From assembly GCA_022577435.1 (NCBI GenBank), contig JAKOON010000011.1:20228031-20292030 (forward strand): DNA of 64,000 nucleotides, written 5' to 3'. Positions within the stretch are counted from its first letter, which is position 1. The number at the start of each line of letters is the position of its first letter. Origin of the DNA: Embiotoca jacksoni (taxonomy: Eukaryota; Chordata; Actinopteri; Embiotocidae). Both the position numbers and the translations under genes were made by a program. The notes below the pieces were generated by a model. That model made no database searches. It was not told the DNA's origin and saw nothing but the letters and a program-made list of their open reading frames with translations. Below, piece by piece: positions 21,500-36,179 of this stretch.

Positions 21500-22813
21500 A
21501 TGGGTAAGAGGTACTACTGCGACTACTGCGACCGCTGCTTCCAGGACAACATGCACAACAGGAAGAAACATCTGAACGGCGTTCAGCATCACAGAGCCAA
21601 GAAAGCCTGGTTCGACCATTTCAGAGGTGAGACTCTGTTTCTGAGAAATGTGGCAAATTACTTGTTAAAAGTTACGACACGAAATGTTTTGATGTATTTT
21701 TTTTCTCAACTCGATCCCATTTATAACAACTTACTCTTTAAGATGACAAGTCATTTATGAGATTGTGATTGGAGAATTAAGCATGTCATGATGTCATCTT
21801 GGCGGCCAGACTGTTTATTTTATCGTGAAAATAATGTAAACAAACAATCACCATGGAAACAATCATTTCCCTTCACAGACACCGCAGCCATTCTGTATGA
21901 TGAACAAACCAAGAAACCCTGCCGGAAGTTTCTCCAAAAAGGTAACGCAACAGTCGGACGACACCTTTATTAATCAGCAACCAGGAAATTGTATTTGTAA
22001 TAACTTTTTCTTTTTCTTTTTCTTTTGTTTTAGGAATTTGTGATTTTGGCCCCAACTGCAGATTTTCTCACATGTCCGAAGAAGAGCTGTTTAATTTGAA
22101 AAGGCAGGTGGAAGGTAGGCTGTCTGCTGCGTGATCGACTTTTCAAGGAAATACACGAAAGACCTTTAAAGCAATAGGCCACATGTGTTAATACGCATTG
22201 CATTTGTAATTGATAAATATTATTCCTATTAAAATCCTTTTTTTAAATTGACGTGAACATTTAGTGTTTTACTCGCCAGCTTGCTGCTGTCTATAACACA
22301 GTTGTTGGACATTTATAACTTTGCAGATGCTGTGTTTCAAACTCAATTAAAAACAGAAGGAACCGCACTGAAGTGTAAATTCCCTGAAAACATTTAAAAG
22401 AAGATGAGTACGACATGTTGAGAGGAGTGAGATTAGTCCTTTGTTTCCAGGTGAGAGACAGCACAGAGAGGACGCTGAGGACGGGATCATTCCCGGGCGA
22501 AGTGTCGAAGAATGGATCGTGAGGAGGGAAAAGAAGCGATCGGCCCTCGGTAGCAAAGGGTACGTACGTTCATTTGTGTCTCAACGCTTCCACCTACGTG
22601 GTCAGCATGACTGATGTTGATCCCTTCAATTTATAACTCACCTGTTCAATTATTCATTTCTGCAGAGATCCACAAAATAAGGAAGACAGTGAAGAGGGTC
22701 AAGCTGAAAGTGAAATACCTCCACACCTCCTCTCCGTTCCTGACCTCCCTCCTTCACTCCGACCTCCTCCTCCTGGCGGATGGAGAGTCCAAACCAACTC
22801 TGAATGGGGTTGA
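21500..22813 (+). CDS. zmat5: Zinc finger matrin-type protein 5 / U11-U12 snRNP 20K, 175 aa
   Basis: This is a component of the U11/U12 di-snRNP of the minor (U12-type) spliceosome and acts in the nucleus. Coding exons: 21500-21626, 21879-21941, 22034-22114, 22451-22559, 22666-22813; all are GT-AG and total 528 nt. The N-terminal U1-like zinc finger (MGKRYYCDYC) uses Cys7, Cys10, His24 and His30. A CCCH finger across exons 2-3 has the spacing C-x8-C-x5-C-x3-H (Cys57, Cys66, Cys72, His76). The C-terminus is acidic, then proline-rich (PPSLRPPPPGGW), as in the human protein (170 aa). A possible acceptor CAG at 21463-21465 suggests that the ATG exon is preceded by an untranslated exon. It shares a divergent promoter region with uqcr10 and converges with cabp7. 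Confidence 0.96.
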
Positions 22814-24047
22814 GAGACTTTCACTTTGCAGTTCAAATCACTGGTAAGTGGATATGAGACTTTAATCGGAGGAGGAATGATTCTGAAACAAGACACGGCC
22901 TCATATTTCCACTGGGAGGTTTGTCAAATGAAATGAGGTTTTTAGTTGCTACTAAAACGCTGTCGGTTTCCGTTTCTCATGTAAATAATAGGAATGAGGC
23001 GTTTCATTCTGCACACTAATAGAAACATTTTGTACATTTTAGACTCCAGTTTTATTATTCACAACAGCTGATTTTAAAAGAGTAAAGTATTTCTGATTAG
23101 CAGTAACGATACAGCTGATCAAATCTGACATTGTGACAACGTCAGCTTGACGATGTGTTGATTGCTGCACCAAATCAAAGTGAGACGCCCCTGAAGACTT
23201 AAGTTTGAAGTCATGGTTTTAATTCTGTGCTGCATCACTTGGGGATTCCCTGATCTCACGACTTCATTTTATTTCTAAGCCAGTCACTAGAAGACATTTC
23301 ACTTCCTAAAAAGTAACAATGGCAAAGTGAAACCCTGGATTGAATTTTATAATGAGATTTAATTTTCAGAAAGTTAAATATCTCTTTTGCCGCGAGGGCC
23401 TGGCACATCCCTTTGATTTCTGAGTAATGTATTTTTAATCTTAATTGCTATTCCAAACTCTAAATTGGTTATTCTTCTTAGCTGAGTTTATACTGAGATG
23501 CAGATACTCTATAAGCCAGACAAGGTATGTCATTGACCAGCAGACTCTTCATTAAAGTGCTCAGTGTTTTATGTTTACGACCACTTTGTCTAATTCTGAC
23601 AGTCTTCTGTGTAAAAGATGTCTTGGACTTTCTTGAAATTTGACCCATCTGCTCGCCCAGTTAAAGGCGCCATGTGTTGTTTTTGACCACTAGTGGCGCT
23701 ATGGAGTAAAATCTTCTCATTGAGTCCCCGCGGTTTGTTTATATCATGGACATGCACAAGGGCACGTTATTGATTGTTGGTGGGGGGTCAAGCATCAAAG
23801 CCATTTACCAACAAAGGCATCGAGAAGAAGACTCTTTCTGGCTGTTCTTCCCTCCTGTCTGAAATACTGACTGTTTAATAAACTCACAATTGCACCCTGA
23901 CAAACCGCTCCACTCACATCTTTCCTTCTTGAACTTGATAACTATCAAATACGTGTGCGACTGTCTGTAAATGTCCTCAGTGAATATTCCTTCTTTAATT
24001 TGTAAGAAGAAATAACAAGCAGGTGGCTCAGGTTTAATGTACTTGCT
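22814..24047. other. zmat5 3' UTR and convergent zmat5/cabp7 gap
   Basis: No exon is seen. Near 23685-23705 a GACCACTAGTGGCGCTATGG string is palindromic at CACTAGTG and resembles a dispersed fish repeat, but I cannot assign it to a family. Confidence 0.5.
23877..23882 (+). promoter_or_regulatory. Candidate zmat5 poly(A) signal AATAAA
   Basis: A canonical hexamer about 1.06 kb after the zmat5 stop codon. It lies only 165 bases from a minus-strand AATAAA (24048-24053) that could end cabp7, which suggests closely apposed convergent 3' ends. Confidence 0.45.
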
Positions 24048-25569
24048 TTTATTGGACTACATGCATCTGGACACCACTCACATTAGTGTATAACTGATGC
24101 AGGAACCTCTACATGTGCAGGAACAGTTACGGAAATAAAAGTGCAGGATATTATTAATCTAGACATTAAAATTACTGATAATGTCATACAGGATGGTACA
24201 ACAAATCTACCTGGAGGTTTGAGGAGCATCTATCAAGAACAAGGGAGAGGAGCGATGATACATAAATCCTTACTGGTTTACTCACAAGTCAATTCAATTA
24301 AAAATATATTTCATATCAGAATCATCCCTGTCAAAAGGGAAATATTGGTCACACTAGTTCCCCATTGTTTTACAGGTCTTTTGTGAGTTACTTGAATGGT
24401 TTAAGAGTCCAGTTTTTAAAACTCTAAATGACAAAGGCACAGAACAGAAAACATCCACAGTCCAAATAAAATTTATACCAACAATTAAGACAATCTGTCA
24501 ACAAAGTGTACATAAATCTGCTCATTGAAACACCGTAACATACAGAAGAGGACAAGATTTGTCACAGTAACTACATTTCTACATTCACACAAAACCCATA
24601 TCTTACATGATATGTTCACATGAAGAGGTAATGTGATGTCCATATCAATAGATTCTACATAAACAGCTGCTGTATACCAGGTTTAATACCAGTTTTATTC
24701 CCAGATCAACTCCCACTGTTTCCTACTTTTCCTCTTGTGGTATAGCTTTGATAAACTGAGATAAAAACAGCAAGAAAAAATATATAGCATTTCGCAAAAC
24801 TTGTCAAACTTGACAAATATTTATGAAAGAAGACATTCAGTAAAAATTAACCTTAAATCAGAAAAGTTAACGTAAGTGCATGACCATAATACACAAACAT
24901 GTATCTGAATGTCCAGTGAAACTGGAAATAATACCTCAGAAACCTGATCATTTTTTTTGTACATTTAGTATGTTTTATATAAAACATCAAGCTTATTTAT
25001 TATAATAAAATCACAGATTTAATGTATTACTTATCCAAGTAAGAAAATATAAGCATGTTATACTTTAAACAATATGGTTTTGTGGGTCCATGTAACAGCC
25101 AGAAAACAAGATTTTCCATGATATGTTAAATTATTGTTCACAGCATACTGCAGTAGTATTTAGTATTTTGATCTTATTTGCACTTCCACAAAAAAAAAAA
25201 AAATCAACATTTACAGGAAAATATCAAATACTGAGATTTTTTTTTTGCAATGTTTACTTTACAAATTGCATAATTATTTGAACCCATATCAGAATTCAAA
25301 ACTTGATCTCACACATAGAACACATTTATTTCTAATTGGGTGAACATGCAGGTGTGCCGTGTGAATGACTTCATCCTCATTTGCTATAAATTGCTACGTA
25401 GTTTTGACTAAACTTGTTTCCAAATATTCATATCTGGTGTCTCAGCTCAGGTCTCGCTGACTCAGCAGGACTCACGCCTGTTGGAGATGCACAGTTTTGA
25501 AATATGCAGCAACGTTGTGCACGAAACGCAGGCAGACTGAATATAAAACATGTTCATCAGTCGTACGGC

Positions 25570-25726
25570 AGACTGACTGACTGACAGACAGACTGACTGA
25601 CTGACTGACTGACTGACTGACAGACAGACAGACAGACAGACAGACTGACTGACTGACTGACTGACTGACTGACAGACAGACAGACAGACTGACTGACTGA
25701 CTGACTGACTGACTGACTGACTGACT

Positions 25727-25764
<38 letters not shown>

Positions 25765-25768
25765 GACA

Positions 25769-25803
<35 letters not shown>

Positions 25804-25864
25804 TGACTGACTGACAGACAGACAGACAGACAGACTGACTGACTGACTGACTGACTGACTGACT

Positions 25865-25907
<43 letters not shown>

Positions 25908-25948
25908 TGACTGACTGACTGACTGACTGACTGACTGACTGACTGACT

Positions 25949-25982
<34 letters not shown>

Positions 25983-26092
25983 GACAGACTGACTGACTGA
26001 CTGACTGACTGACTGACTGACTGACAGACAGACAGACAGACAGACAGAGACAGACTGACTGACTGACTGACTGACTGACTGACTGACTGACT

Positions 26093-26135
<43 letters not shown>

Positions 26136-26156
26136 TGACTGACTGACTGTCTGACT

Positions 26157-26255
<99 letters not shown>

Positions 26256-26333
26256 TGACTGACTGACTGACTGACTGACTGACTGACTGACTGACTGACT
26301 GACTGACTGACAGTCAGACAGTCAGACAGACGT
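25570..26333. repeat. Compound (GACA)n/(GACT)n tetranucleotide array
   Basis: About 760 bases alternate between blocks of GACT and blocks of GACA, with occasional GAGACA interruptions, so block lengths form an irregular higher-order pattern. Long minus-strand frames of alternating SVSQ and SVCL are a by-product of the 4-bp period. Confidence 0.97.
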
Positions 26334-27130
26334 ACGGTGGTCAAAAGATGGATATTTTTCTTGGAGCGTTTTACATGAACATCCAAGTGCATCGCCTGTC
26401 TGATATTTCCTGGAGGGGTTTTGTGATTTCCTGTTGTGTCATGCCTTCAGTTTACTGCTCAGCCAAGAAGATTATTCTTCAGAGCTTTAGAAATAACAAC
26501 TGTGAGAAAACGCTGACATGTTTTGCAGTGTGTTGTGTTTTGGTGATGAGTTGACTGGAGTCCATACTAGCATGGAGGTGACGTTCTCAGCTTGTGTCTG
26601 CATGCCTCCAATCCTGCTCTGTTCAGTGCTTTCCAGAGTGTTCCTGTGCTTCTTCACTCGTGTTTTTTTTCCAATTGTTTGGTTCTTTGTACTTCTTACT
26701 GTAGAAAAATTGGCCCACGCACTTTTTAAAATTCTATTCACATCCATTTTTGCTTAGATATGATGTGCCTTCTATCAGTTTAAGCTGAGCGGGGATTTGT
26801 TGGATAATAACATGCTGCTACAACATATGAAATGGGTGTTTTTTGTTTCTCTATTACATCTAATAAGCAGGAAATCAGTGTAGCTGACACATTTGCATGA
26901 TTCATGACAACCCTCTGTGCTGGCCTGAAGCCATGCGACAACCTCAGTGAGACTCTACTTCAATATGATCAGTGACAGCGCTAACATGCTAATGTTTAGC
27001 ATAGACGACCTGATGATTCATCAAATAGTAACGAGGCACTAAAAAATATCCAAGTATGTCCACCTCATGGTGGCGCTAGAGGTCAAATCAGACCAACAGA
27101 TTCATTAGGAATCATCCACCACAGACCACA

Positions 27131-27273
27131 AACTGACTGACTGACTGGCTGGCAGACAGACTTACAGACTGACAGACTGACAGACAGACTGACTGACTGA
27201 CTGACTGACTGACTGATAGACAGATAGACTGACAGACAGACTGACTGACTGATAGACAGATAGACAGATAGAC

Positions 27274-27340
<67 letters not shown>

Positions 27341-27360
27341 TAGACAGATAGATAGATAGA
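27131..27360. repeat. (GACT)n/(GACA)n/(GATA)n compound microsatellite
   Basis: A shorter relative of the array about 0.8 kb to its left: GACT and GACA blocks grade into a run of about ten GATA units and then mixed GACA/GATA. GATA/GACA repeats of this sort are the Bkm class known from vertebrate genomes. Confidence 0.95.
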
Positions 27361-27913
27361 TTAGATCACAGGTGGTCTGGGTTCAGCAAAGTCAGTTAAA
27401 CTGGATCTGAGTTGTACTTTTTTCCTGAAATCTTGACACACGACAGCAAACAGACGCAGCAGAGACAGTCTGCAGTCTTTACGTTGTCCTTCTGGGTTTA
27501 CCTTGTGATTTCAAATTACAAGTGTTTAGCTCTCTTTTGTATTGCTTTCATTATTTGGTTTTGAGTCAGCACAGCTATTGTTGCAGCACATACTGTTCAC
27601 TGAAATATCAGATTATTGGAGTTCACTGTCTAATTTCCTAGAAAACATCAGAAATTTGAATCCGTGAAATATGACTTTCTTGATACTAATCAGCCCTTGA
27701 AATGCCTTTTCGTCACTCTTTTTTTTTTTTTTTTTTTTACCACGGTATCACATGATTAGTAGCCATATAGAACCACGGCATGACATCATTTCATGCATTA
27801 TAGAGAGAAGCATCATCATGGGTGTCAACTGTAAATATAATAATAAAAAACCATAAAGTAGTTTGGTTAACATTTGCTTTTAAATCTCTTGGGAAGAAGC
27901 TGGCGACATGTTT

Positions 27914-30900
27914 TTACTTCATCCCTCTGCGAAGCATTTGATTTGCTGCAATGAGCATGACGCTGATGATGAATGCAATAGCGAAGGCACAAATCAGGCT
28001 TTTACGCACACACGTGTGTTTTTCCTGTTGTGTTGGGCTTGCTGTGGAAAGATTTAGAAAAAAACCCCAGTCAACAGAGCTTTAAACACGTCTGAACAAT
28101 GTGTGGAATGAAATCCTTAATGAGACATACTGTCAATGTCCACGTGGGACTCTGGACTGTTCAGGTGGCTCTCCTCAGTCATGATGATGTTCTCGATGTC
28201 TTTCATGGTGAGGTGGTCGCGGAACGTATCGTACAGCAGTCTCTTCAGCTCATCCACTGTCAGTTTCTGCATGTCACACTGGGAGCACAGAAAACAGGAA
28301 AGATTTCATCAGCAGAGGAAAAACTGCCTGAACGCTCCTCAGTGATGCACATAAGCTGCAGGTCAGCAGGAAGTAGCAAAGCAAAAATATTTATTTGATT
28401 ACGCAACTAAACGAAATGTGATGCAAGTATCAGAGTGGTGTATTTTGTCAAGTTTGAAAATGAAGAAATCTAATTAATGCTGCTTAAATAACTGCTATTT
28501 AAATCATTTGATTTAACTTCATATGGACTTGATTAGACATGATCAATAATAATGATGACAGTGTCTACCTTCCAAAACACTGAATCGAAGTCTGCCCCGT
28601 GGAACTTATCGGGCATGCCAGCACTAGAGATTTTAGGACCAAGCAATGTGACAAATTCTTCAAAGTCCACCTGGCCATCACCTGATGAAACCCACAGCAG
28701 TACAAACATGTCACTGTACAGCCGCATGTGTTGGATTATGTGCAGCAGAGTGAGAGACGTACCATCCATGTCAAGTCTTTGGATGATAACCTCCAGCTCC
28801 ACCTCATTGGGCATGTAGCCCAGTGAACGCATGGCCATCCCCAACTCCTGCTTTGAGATAAAGCCGTTCCCGTCTCTGTCAAATACTTTGAAAGCCTCAC
28901 GGATCTCTGGAGAGGAAGGAGGCATAGAAAAGCATGTTTATACAGAGGTATCACTTCACAGGCTGACTCAGTTTAACATGTTGATTTGAAACATGTGAGC
29001 ACTGAATGTTTATCTTAAGAGCTTATAGCTTAAAGCTGCTTGTGAAGAATTTTGAAGTTACTCTGGGTCATAGCTTAAAAAAGTATAATCTGTCTTTTTT
29101 AGATGTTTAAAAAGGAAGTAAAGAAGAATATTTAGAGTTTGAAGAGTGAAGTCCATTTAAAACTTTTTTTCACGAGCCACATTTCTCCACTACAATGACA
29201 AAAGGTATAAACATACAATGTCCTGGTGCTGAAAATGCCTCCTGCACAAAACTCTACTGGGGAACATGATGCCCAACAAATACACTATACGCTTCTGTTT
29301 GAGTAACATCAGACATTTTTGAGATTTAGGTCAATTCATGGAAAAAAAAAATCATTTCATTGCTGAAAATCAGAGACCGGGTGGGAGGACAGAAACAATT
29401 CAAAGAACAATTTCTCTCATTTCTTTTTTTTGTTTTATTAAACGGCATTTTTTAGTGACAATAATAATAATAATAATAAAAAAAAATCAAATCACTTGAT
29501 TTAAAGCCGGTTTTAAGGATATAATCAGATTTGTCAAGTTCAGCCTCATTATGTTATTAAATGGTGAAACAAAGTTTGCGCAAACTTTACAAATACACTG
29601 CATCACTGGGTTAAGAGTTCTGACCCACCAATTCTCAGTTTGAATATTTCATTTCAGCACCACGGACAGAGACAGAAACACTCCATTTGAACATTGCAGC
29701 CCAAAGAGAATGACAGAGTCTGTAGTTTAATGTTTCAGCACCATGGAGAGAGACAGACACTGTAGTTAAATATTTGTGCACTGTGGATTGCGATATACGG
29801 TCTGTAGTTTAATGTTTTATAACCATTAATATTTGTATATGTAAGCCCAAAGTTGTATTCTTGAGTTGCAGGATGATGCATGCTGTTCTGTTTCAGATCA
29901 TATTCAAAGGTAGAACAGTTTATAAATCAACTGGCAGTCTACTGCTAATAGATATTTAAAGGATTTCCCACTGTGGTCTTCCGATGCAAATTCCTCTAAA
30001 TTTAGAGACACCTTCAGAGTCAATACCTGTTAACCATGGCTACAGCACAATTGATTATGACAGGAGGCAGTGAGCAGGTTCATGTGGTTTATAATTAACT
30101 GCAACTTTTGGTAAATAATCCATAAACATTGCTATTTGGCTCCTTTCCTCAACCTGCTTCACAGTATTCTGTTTGAAGTGATAAAAAGAGCAGTTGCACA
30201 TCAAAGGCACAGAACCTCTGCAGCTCTTTTTGATGTAGATCCTCAAATATATAAGACTATTCAACGCATTCTCGCTAGTCATGTGACTAGATAAAAAAAC
30301 AATTTTACTCCTAAATTAATTCTAAACCAAGAGATTGGATGAACCAATTGTAATTGATATAGCCACTGGAAGCATGTAATTGTGCCGAGTGCTTCTATGT
30401 TGCAGACAAGTAATTTACATACACCTATGTACCTTGACAGGCACAGTTTGCATACAAGTCCACAAGTGGACAAGCACTGGCCACCCATCATTAATGTTTA
30501 CATTCATTTCTGCAGAATATAAGTGGTAGCTCGTAAACTATACACCTGTGTAAAAATACAAGAGACTTTTACAAGAGGAAAATCTTTGCTACATAAATTG
30601 AGTGACACTGTCTGTATATCAGACATATCAGACACAAGATATTTGTCTAAATTCCAGCCAGCAGTGTTGCTTTAGTTTTTAGTTTTGTTTTTTCTTCTTC
30701 CAGCACCATCCTAGATTCAATGTCGCGACCTCCGGTGCCAGTGACAAATAATGAATTCTCTGAGCCAGCTGAGCAGTGGCTGGACTACTGATTGTTTCAC
30801 ACCATGAGGAGTGAATATATAAAATTCACAGATGTAATCACAAGGGACATAAGTGTGTGTTTTCTTTTCTAAAAAACAGAAGTCCTTAGAGTTTCCTTTC

Positions 30901-33900
30901 GTGACACAGATAATATGTAAATGTTTTCTGTTTTAAGATTTAGCCCTCCTTACACACAAGCACATTTCACTGCCTTCTCTCTTGCTGTGATCCACTTTCC
31001 ACTATCATAATTGTTTAGCTTATTTTATATCACTCAATATTTACATTTAATTCTGATACTTTTAAAAATGATATTCACAGAAATTGGACATTTCTTTACT
31101 AAGCAATGTAGACATTTTAATTTCCAGGCTCATTTTCACCGTAATGCAGAAGGTTTGTTCTCCTGAGTACTGCAGCCTTGGATGTGGTCTGAGACAGTCT
31201 CAGCAAGAAGTACTATACTTAAGGAGGTATTATTATCATTTAACATCATTGCATCCAACTCTTGTATTCCACAGTTGGATAAGTACATCATTATGAACAC
31301 ATCATTATGAAGCATTTGAGGACAATAACAATGCATGTTGTACAAATATATAAGCTTAAGAAGACGCATTCACATGTAAATTCACACGAACAAAGAGTAG
31401 ACACACAATACTACGGAGCAGCAAACTGCTCAAACTGAGCTTTTGTTCTGCTGGGAGTCCTTGATCAGAGAATCAGAGAATCAGAGCAGTAACTTTGTAC
31501 TGCTGTGAGGGTGCAACTGCTCAGTTATCTGAAGCCAAGGCCAGACCGTGGAAATCCTTGTACCGTATGTAAACACTGATTTGTTGAAAAATGTATTCAT
31601 CATTTTCCCTGTAGCAGCAAGTAATCACTGTCTGAATGACTAAACATTTTAGTGTTGATTCTGCACTAGCGGATAGGAGGAGAACAATTTCAGAGCGGTG
31701 CTATCAAGCAAATTATTAATATCAGTGGGAAATAAGTTATTGCTCAAGTCCGTGACAAACTGTCGTTAAAAATGCAGTAAAATATTGTCAGCAACTAAAA
31801 CATTGTGGCTCATTGGTCATAAGAAATGTGTGTTATCATACAGGTAAATTAATTTAACACAGCATCGAAACACTTCAGAATCAAATCAAATGTATAATAA
31901 ACTCTTATTTGATATGAGGGGCTCATACTGGAAAGAAGAATGCAAAATACTGCCCTATCACTCTTAGCTTTACATGTTTAAAAAAAGGATTCTATTTTGC
32001 CTCAAGTTCGTAACTAAAGCGGAGATTTCTGGATATGTGGAATTTTTATATCATCAATAGGAAAATGATTGACAGTGTATGAATGCTGAAATTAAGCTAA
32101 TAGAAAGATTATTTAGCATTTGATGGAGTAACAATTTAAAAGAACAGGAAATAAAAATTAATAGAGGTCCTTAAAAAGTCGCAAAGCAAGCAAGCGAGAA
32201 ATTTAACTTGTATTGCACAATTCACTATAATTCACAGATAAAAGCAAGAGGATTAATATATATATATATACAATACATATAATTGAAAAACAGTACAAGG
32301 TAATACAAATTGTAATTTGAAAAAGAGTTATTTAGAGATAGGAATATAAAATAAAATAAAATAAAAAGTGCTTGCATAAAAACATAGAACATGAAGTCAT
32401 TTTGTAATATGATAAAGCACAGACTCTTCGTAGCTATTAGTTGTAAAGTCACGACCCCGCCTGGACTGACAAGACGTCTACTTAGTAAAAGAGCAACAGC
32501 ATTCAAATATAGAAGAATCAAAGGCACATGCAAAGGAAATGTTTTTAATCTGGATTTATAGGTCGGGACACACAGAGATAACATGAAGTCTACAAACATC
32601 TTTTTTGTCAATATAATACAAATAAAAATACAAATACAAATACGTAGCATCTTATCATTTGAATAAATGACTGAACAAAACCCATTTCACTTATCAGGCT
32701 TTGTAGCAATCCAAAACAAGATTATGTTTCGACTGTAGATGTCATGAGTTGTAAGCATTGATTCCATTAACTTTATCTGGCCAGTTGTTCCGTCTGCTTG
32801 TAATAACTCTGGAAAGTGAATTTGATTAATTCCAGCTCCAGTTTATAACTGAGCAGCTTTATTAATACTTCAGATAAATGTGGCTACTGTTGTCTAAACC
32901 AATTAATAATCTTGTTTTATTTCAGACAATATACAAACTTCACATTCTTTTGCTGCATCAGCCTCAAACTATGTCAGAAGACTGCAGAGAAAATATCAGA
33001 TTTTGGTGGATATTTAATTTTTGGAGAGTTTTTGTTTGCTAGTTTCGACACTTTTGGTAAACATAGACGTATCTTGTATTACAGATGTTGGTTACTTGAA
33101 GCAAAAAAGAGGAAACAAATGTTACATGAAAGGTTATTATATTAAACTGACTTTTGAGTTTCAACTGTTTCAGCAAGAACACACTGAACTATTTGATGGG
33201 AAGTCAGACCAGCAGGTCCCAACCAAGTCTGGATGCTGATCGACTCCTGGATAACAAAGAGGCTTGTTGATCTTCGTCTATTCTTCATTGTGAGCGATTT
33301 GTTTTGATCTCGTTTGAACTATTGGTAGATTATCACCTTTGTCATTCATTCATCTTCCTCCTTCTTCACGGTTTACTTCTTGGCCTGATCCCAAACTTCT
33401 CCTGGAAGAACTGAGCCTTTGGAAACTCAAGCTTTGTACTTTAAGGGCTCTTTTCATGATTCACGTAAGCTTGACCTGTTTTGTCTCAAACATCAAAACG
33501 TCATGTTTGCCGACGCTGACGTCTGAACTCAGAACTTGAAAGTCCGCTGACCTTCCAAGTGAGCTAAAACAGAACATAAAGACCAACAGATCCTACTGAC
33601 CTTTCTGACTGACCGACAGCGTGATTCATGCTGCTTGTATGAAAAAGATGCCAAGATGGCCGCTGCTGCACCCCGGCAGACCGTCACAGAGGTCCTGACG
33701 CTCTCGAACACAAATCATTGCAGAAATCCTGAATAATGGATTTGATTCCAGATGAAGAGTGTGAGAGACGAAGATGGGCTTTGAAGGAAGATGACACAGT
33801 TGTGTGTCATCCAGAGTTCCTAAATGTTCCATCAGTATTTAATAAGAAGTGAACCAGTTATGAGTTCATTAACATGTGTAACAGAAGAGACACCAGAACT

Positions 33901-36117
33901 TACCACGATGAATTCATGATTTATTTATAATCATAATACCATTTTATTCTATTATTTCCTGTTTTATCTAAGTAGCCAACAGGTGGGCAAAAATGCTGAT
34001 CATAAGTTCAGCGTATGTTTTCATGTGTTCAGTCACATTAAGAATCTGAATATCAATTTCCAGAAGTAAAAGGAGCCTTTGTCGTCTCTGCTAACTACAC
34101 TCGGTTAGTCAGGATCAGTCAGTCCGAGATGCAGCCAGTTGCTGGGATGAAAGAGATGTAAATACAGGCATTACTAATTTCTTTTTCAGCAATTTTTATT
34201 TTTAAATTAGGTACATTTTTAAAGCAACCTCAGATTTCACATCCAGAGGAGATGAAATCCAGAAAGTCCTTTAACCTGATTGACACGCTCCACTTAAACG
34301 TAATAACTTTGTGTTTCACAAACCGAGACCATAGATTTATTATCAAAAGGCTCCTTATTGAAAACTATTTAGAGGATAACAATAGTCAGTGGGTGATGAG
34401 TCAGACTCGTTTCATTAAGGAAGAGGCTGTCCCAGGTGGATGCATCAATAATAGTATGATGACTCCGTGACTTCCTTCTCTCTGCTAATAAAAAGGGGAA
34501 AAAACATGTGAATCATATTAACCAGAGAGCTTTTTAAGCAGAACAAAGCTAGGTCTAAACATCATACAAATACTGCCAGAATAATGCATGTTTATTATAA
34601 TAATGCAAAAAAATAACACAAGTGTTATAATCACTACATAATACTATTATGCTGAAGCAAAAAAAACAAACAAAAAACAAACATTATGGAAGAGTCTGAC
34701 ATCAACGATAAGATAACGGATTAAAAGGTTCAAATTTGCTTCCTTGTCCAACAAATTGACAAAATGGTGTTTAACACGGTATTGAATGCTTCACTTAAAC
34801 ACTCTTTAACTGGCTCGATGGACCGTTTGCAAAAAGAATGACAACTATGTCATTTATTGAGAACAAATTCACGGAGGAGGTTTCAAAGGACAGTCTGGGT
34901 ATTTCCTGTGTTGTTTTATGTCCCTTTGTATCAACTGAATTATGAAGTATAAATGACAAGACATGGTGCATATCTGTTACTGTCCCTGTGGAGACTCTTA
35001 GAGTAATTATATAAATCACTCCATCATCCCACACAGATACACTTCACCTCCACTTTCTTTGCCACTTTTTTCTTTTTTCTTCTGATGTATTCATGTTCTA
35101 ACATTAACATAACGAACACAGTCACCAGACAGGCGGAGGTTGTGCTGCACCAGCCCTGCAGCTGAAGCAACTCCCGCTGGCAAAAAGTACTTGAAATCAC
35201 TTCCTGCAGTACTTCAGAGGCTGAAATCACATGACCTGTTCCTTCAGGGTAAATGATGAAGAATTACAGCTTATTAGCTGTTTTTGCTGTTTTGATTGAC
35301 CAAATGAAATAACGTATTACTCATATCGACTGCACAGATTTGACTTCAACTGGTTGCATTATTTGTGCGCCTGGTGTGCTGTTTTTTCCAAAGCGCTGTT
35401 TATGTACCTCAAGGAAGCTGCTTTTCTTTGACAGATCTCTCGGCTTCTATAAAAAAATATTGGCAGCCGAGTTAAAAACAGACACAAATATTTTGCTGCT
35501 CTCGGCAGTGTTAGTTCTTGTTAACTCATATTTTCTGCTGAGAATATGTTGACGTCTCCTCCGGTGAGATGGATGTGTTGCTGTGCGATATATAAATGTG
35601 TTTGCTGTAACCTCAGGTCGATCTTCACGGATAACTTAACCTGCAGCTTCTCTGTGACATTGAAGGATGACAGTCACATCAAATTTATATTTAAAGTTAA
35701 GCTTTACTTTGTGCCGAAGTCTTTCCCAACTCAGTCTGATGACGTGAATGGAATCCGTCTGTTGTTAACGGATAGACAAGGTGAGAGTAAGGACAGTCTC
35801 ATAATTAACATCTTGTAGGAGTGTTGTTGTTTAAACCTGATTCTCTCAGGACGGCTACCACAGTAATGACCAGACGTTTGTCTTTAAATGCAGCGGGAGA
35901 CACATTTAACAATCCAAAGTGAAAAATGATGTAAGTGTCATGTCTGCAGTTTTTAGACCTTGTTATTGTTGGTTTATTGTGATGGTGATGTCAAAGACAA
36001 CTGGAGGGAGGAGCTGACTGCCAGAACTCCAGGAAGCTTCTCCAACCATCAATCTGTTCGTCTACATGTGTATAGGAAGAGTTATAGATCTCTGACACAC
36101 ACACACACACACACACT

Positions 36118-36179
<62 letters not shown>

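Larger units (their letters stand above)
24048..27913 (-). other. Probable long cabp7 3' UTR, low-complexity rich
   Basis: No coding frame is seen between the cabp7 stop (27914) and the minus-strand AATAAA at 24048-24053. Other minus-strand AATAAA hexamers (for example 24996-25001 and 25325-25330) could also be used, so the true end is unknown. If the distal site is used, the 3' UTR is about 3.9 kb and contains both GACA/GACT-type arrays. A TCATGGTGGCGCTAGAGGTC string at 27065-27085, followed by TTCATTAGGAATCATCC, looks like a relic of a dispersed fish repeat. Confidence 0.4.

Noticed and set aside
25472..26392. 306-codon minus-strand frame of SVSQ/SVCL repeats
   Set aside because: Translation of a tetranucleotide repeat.
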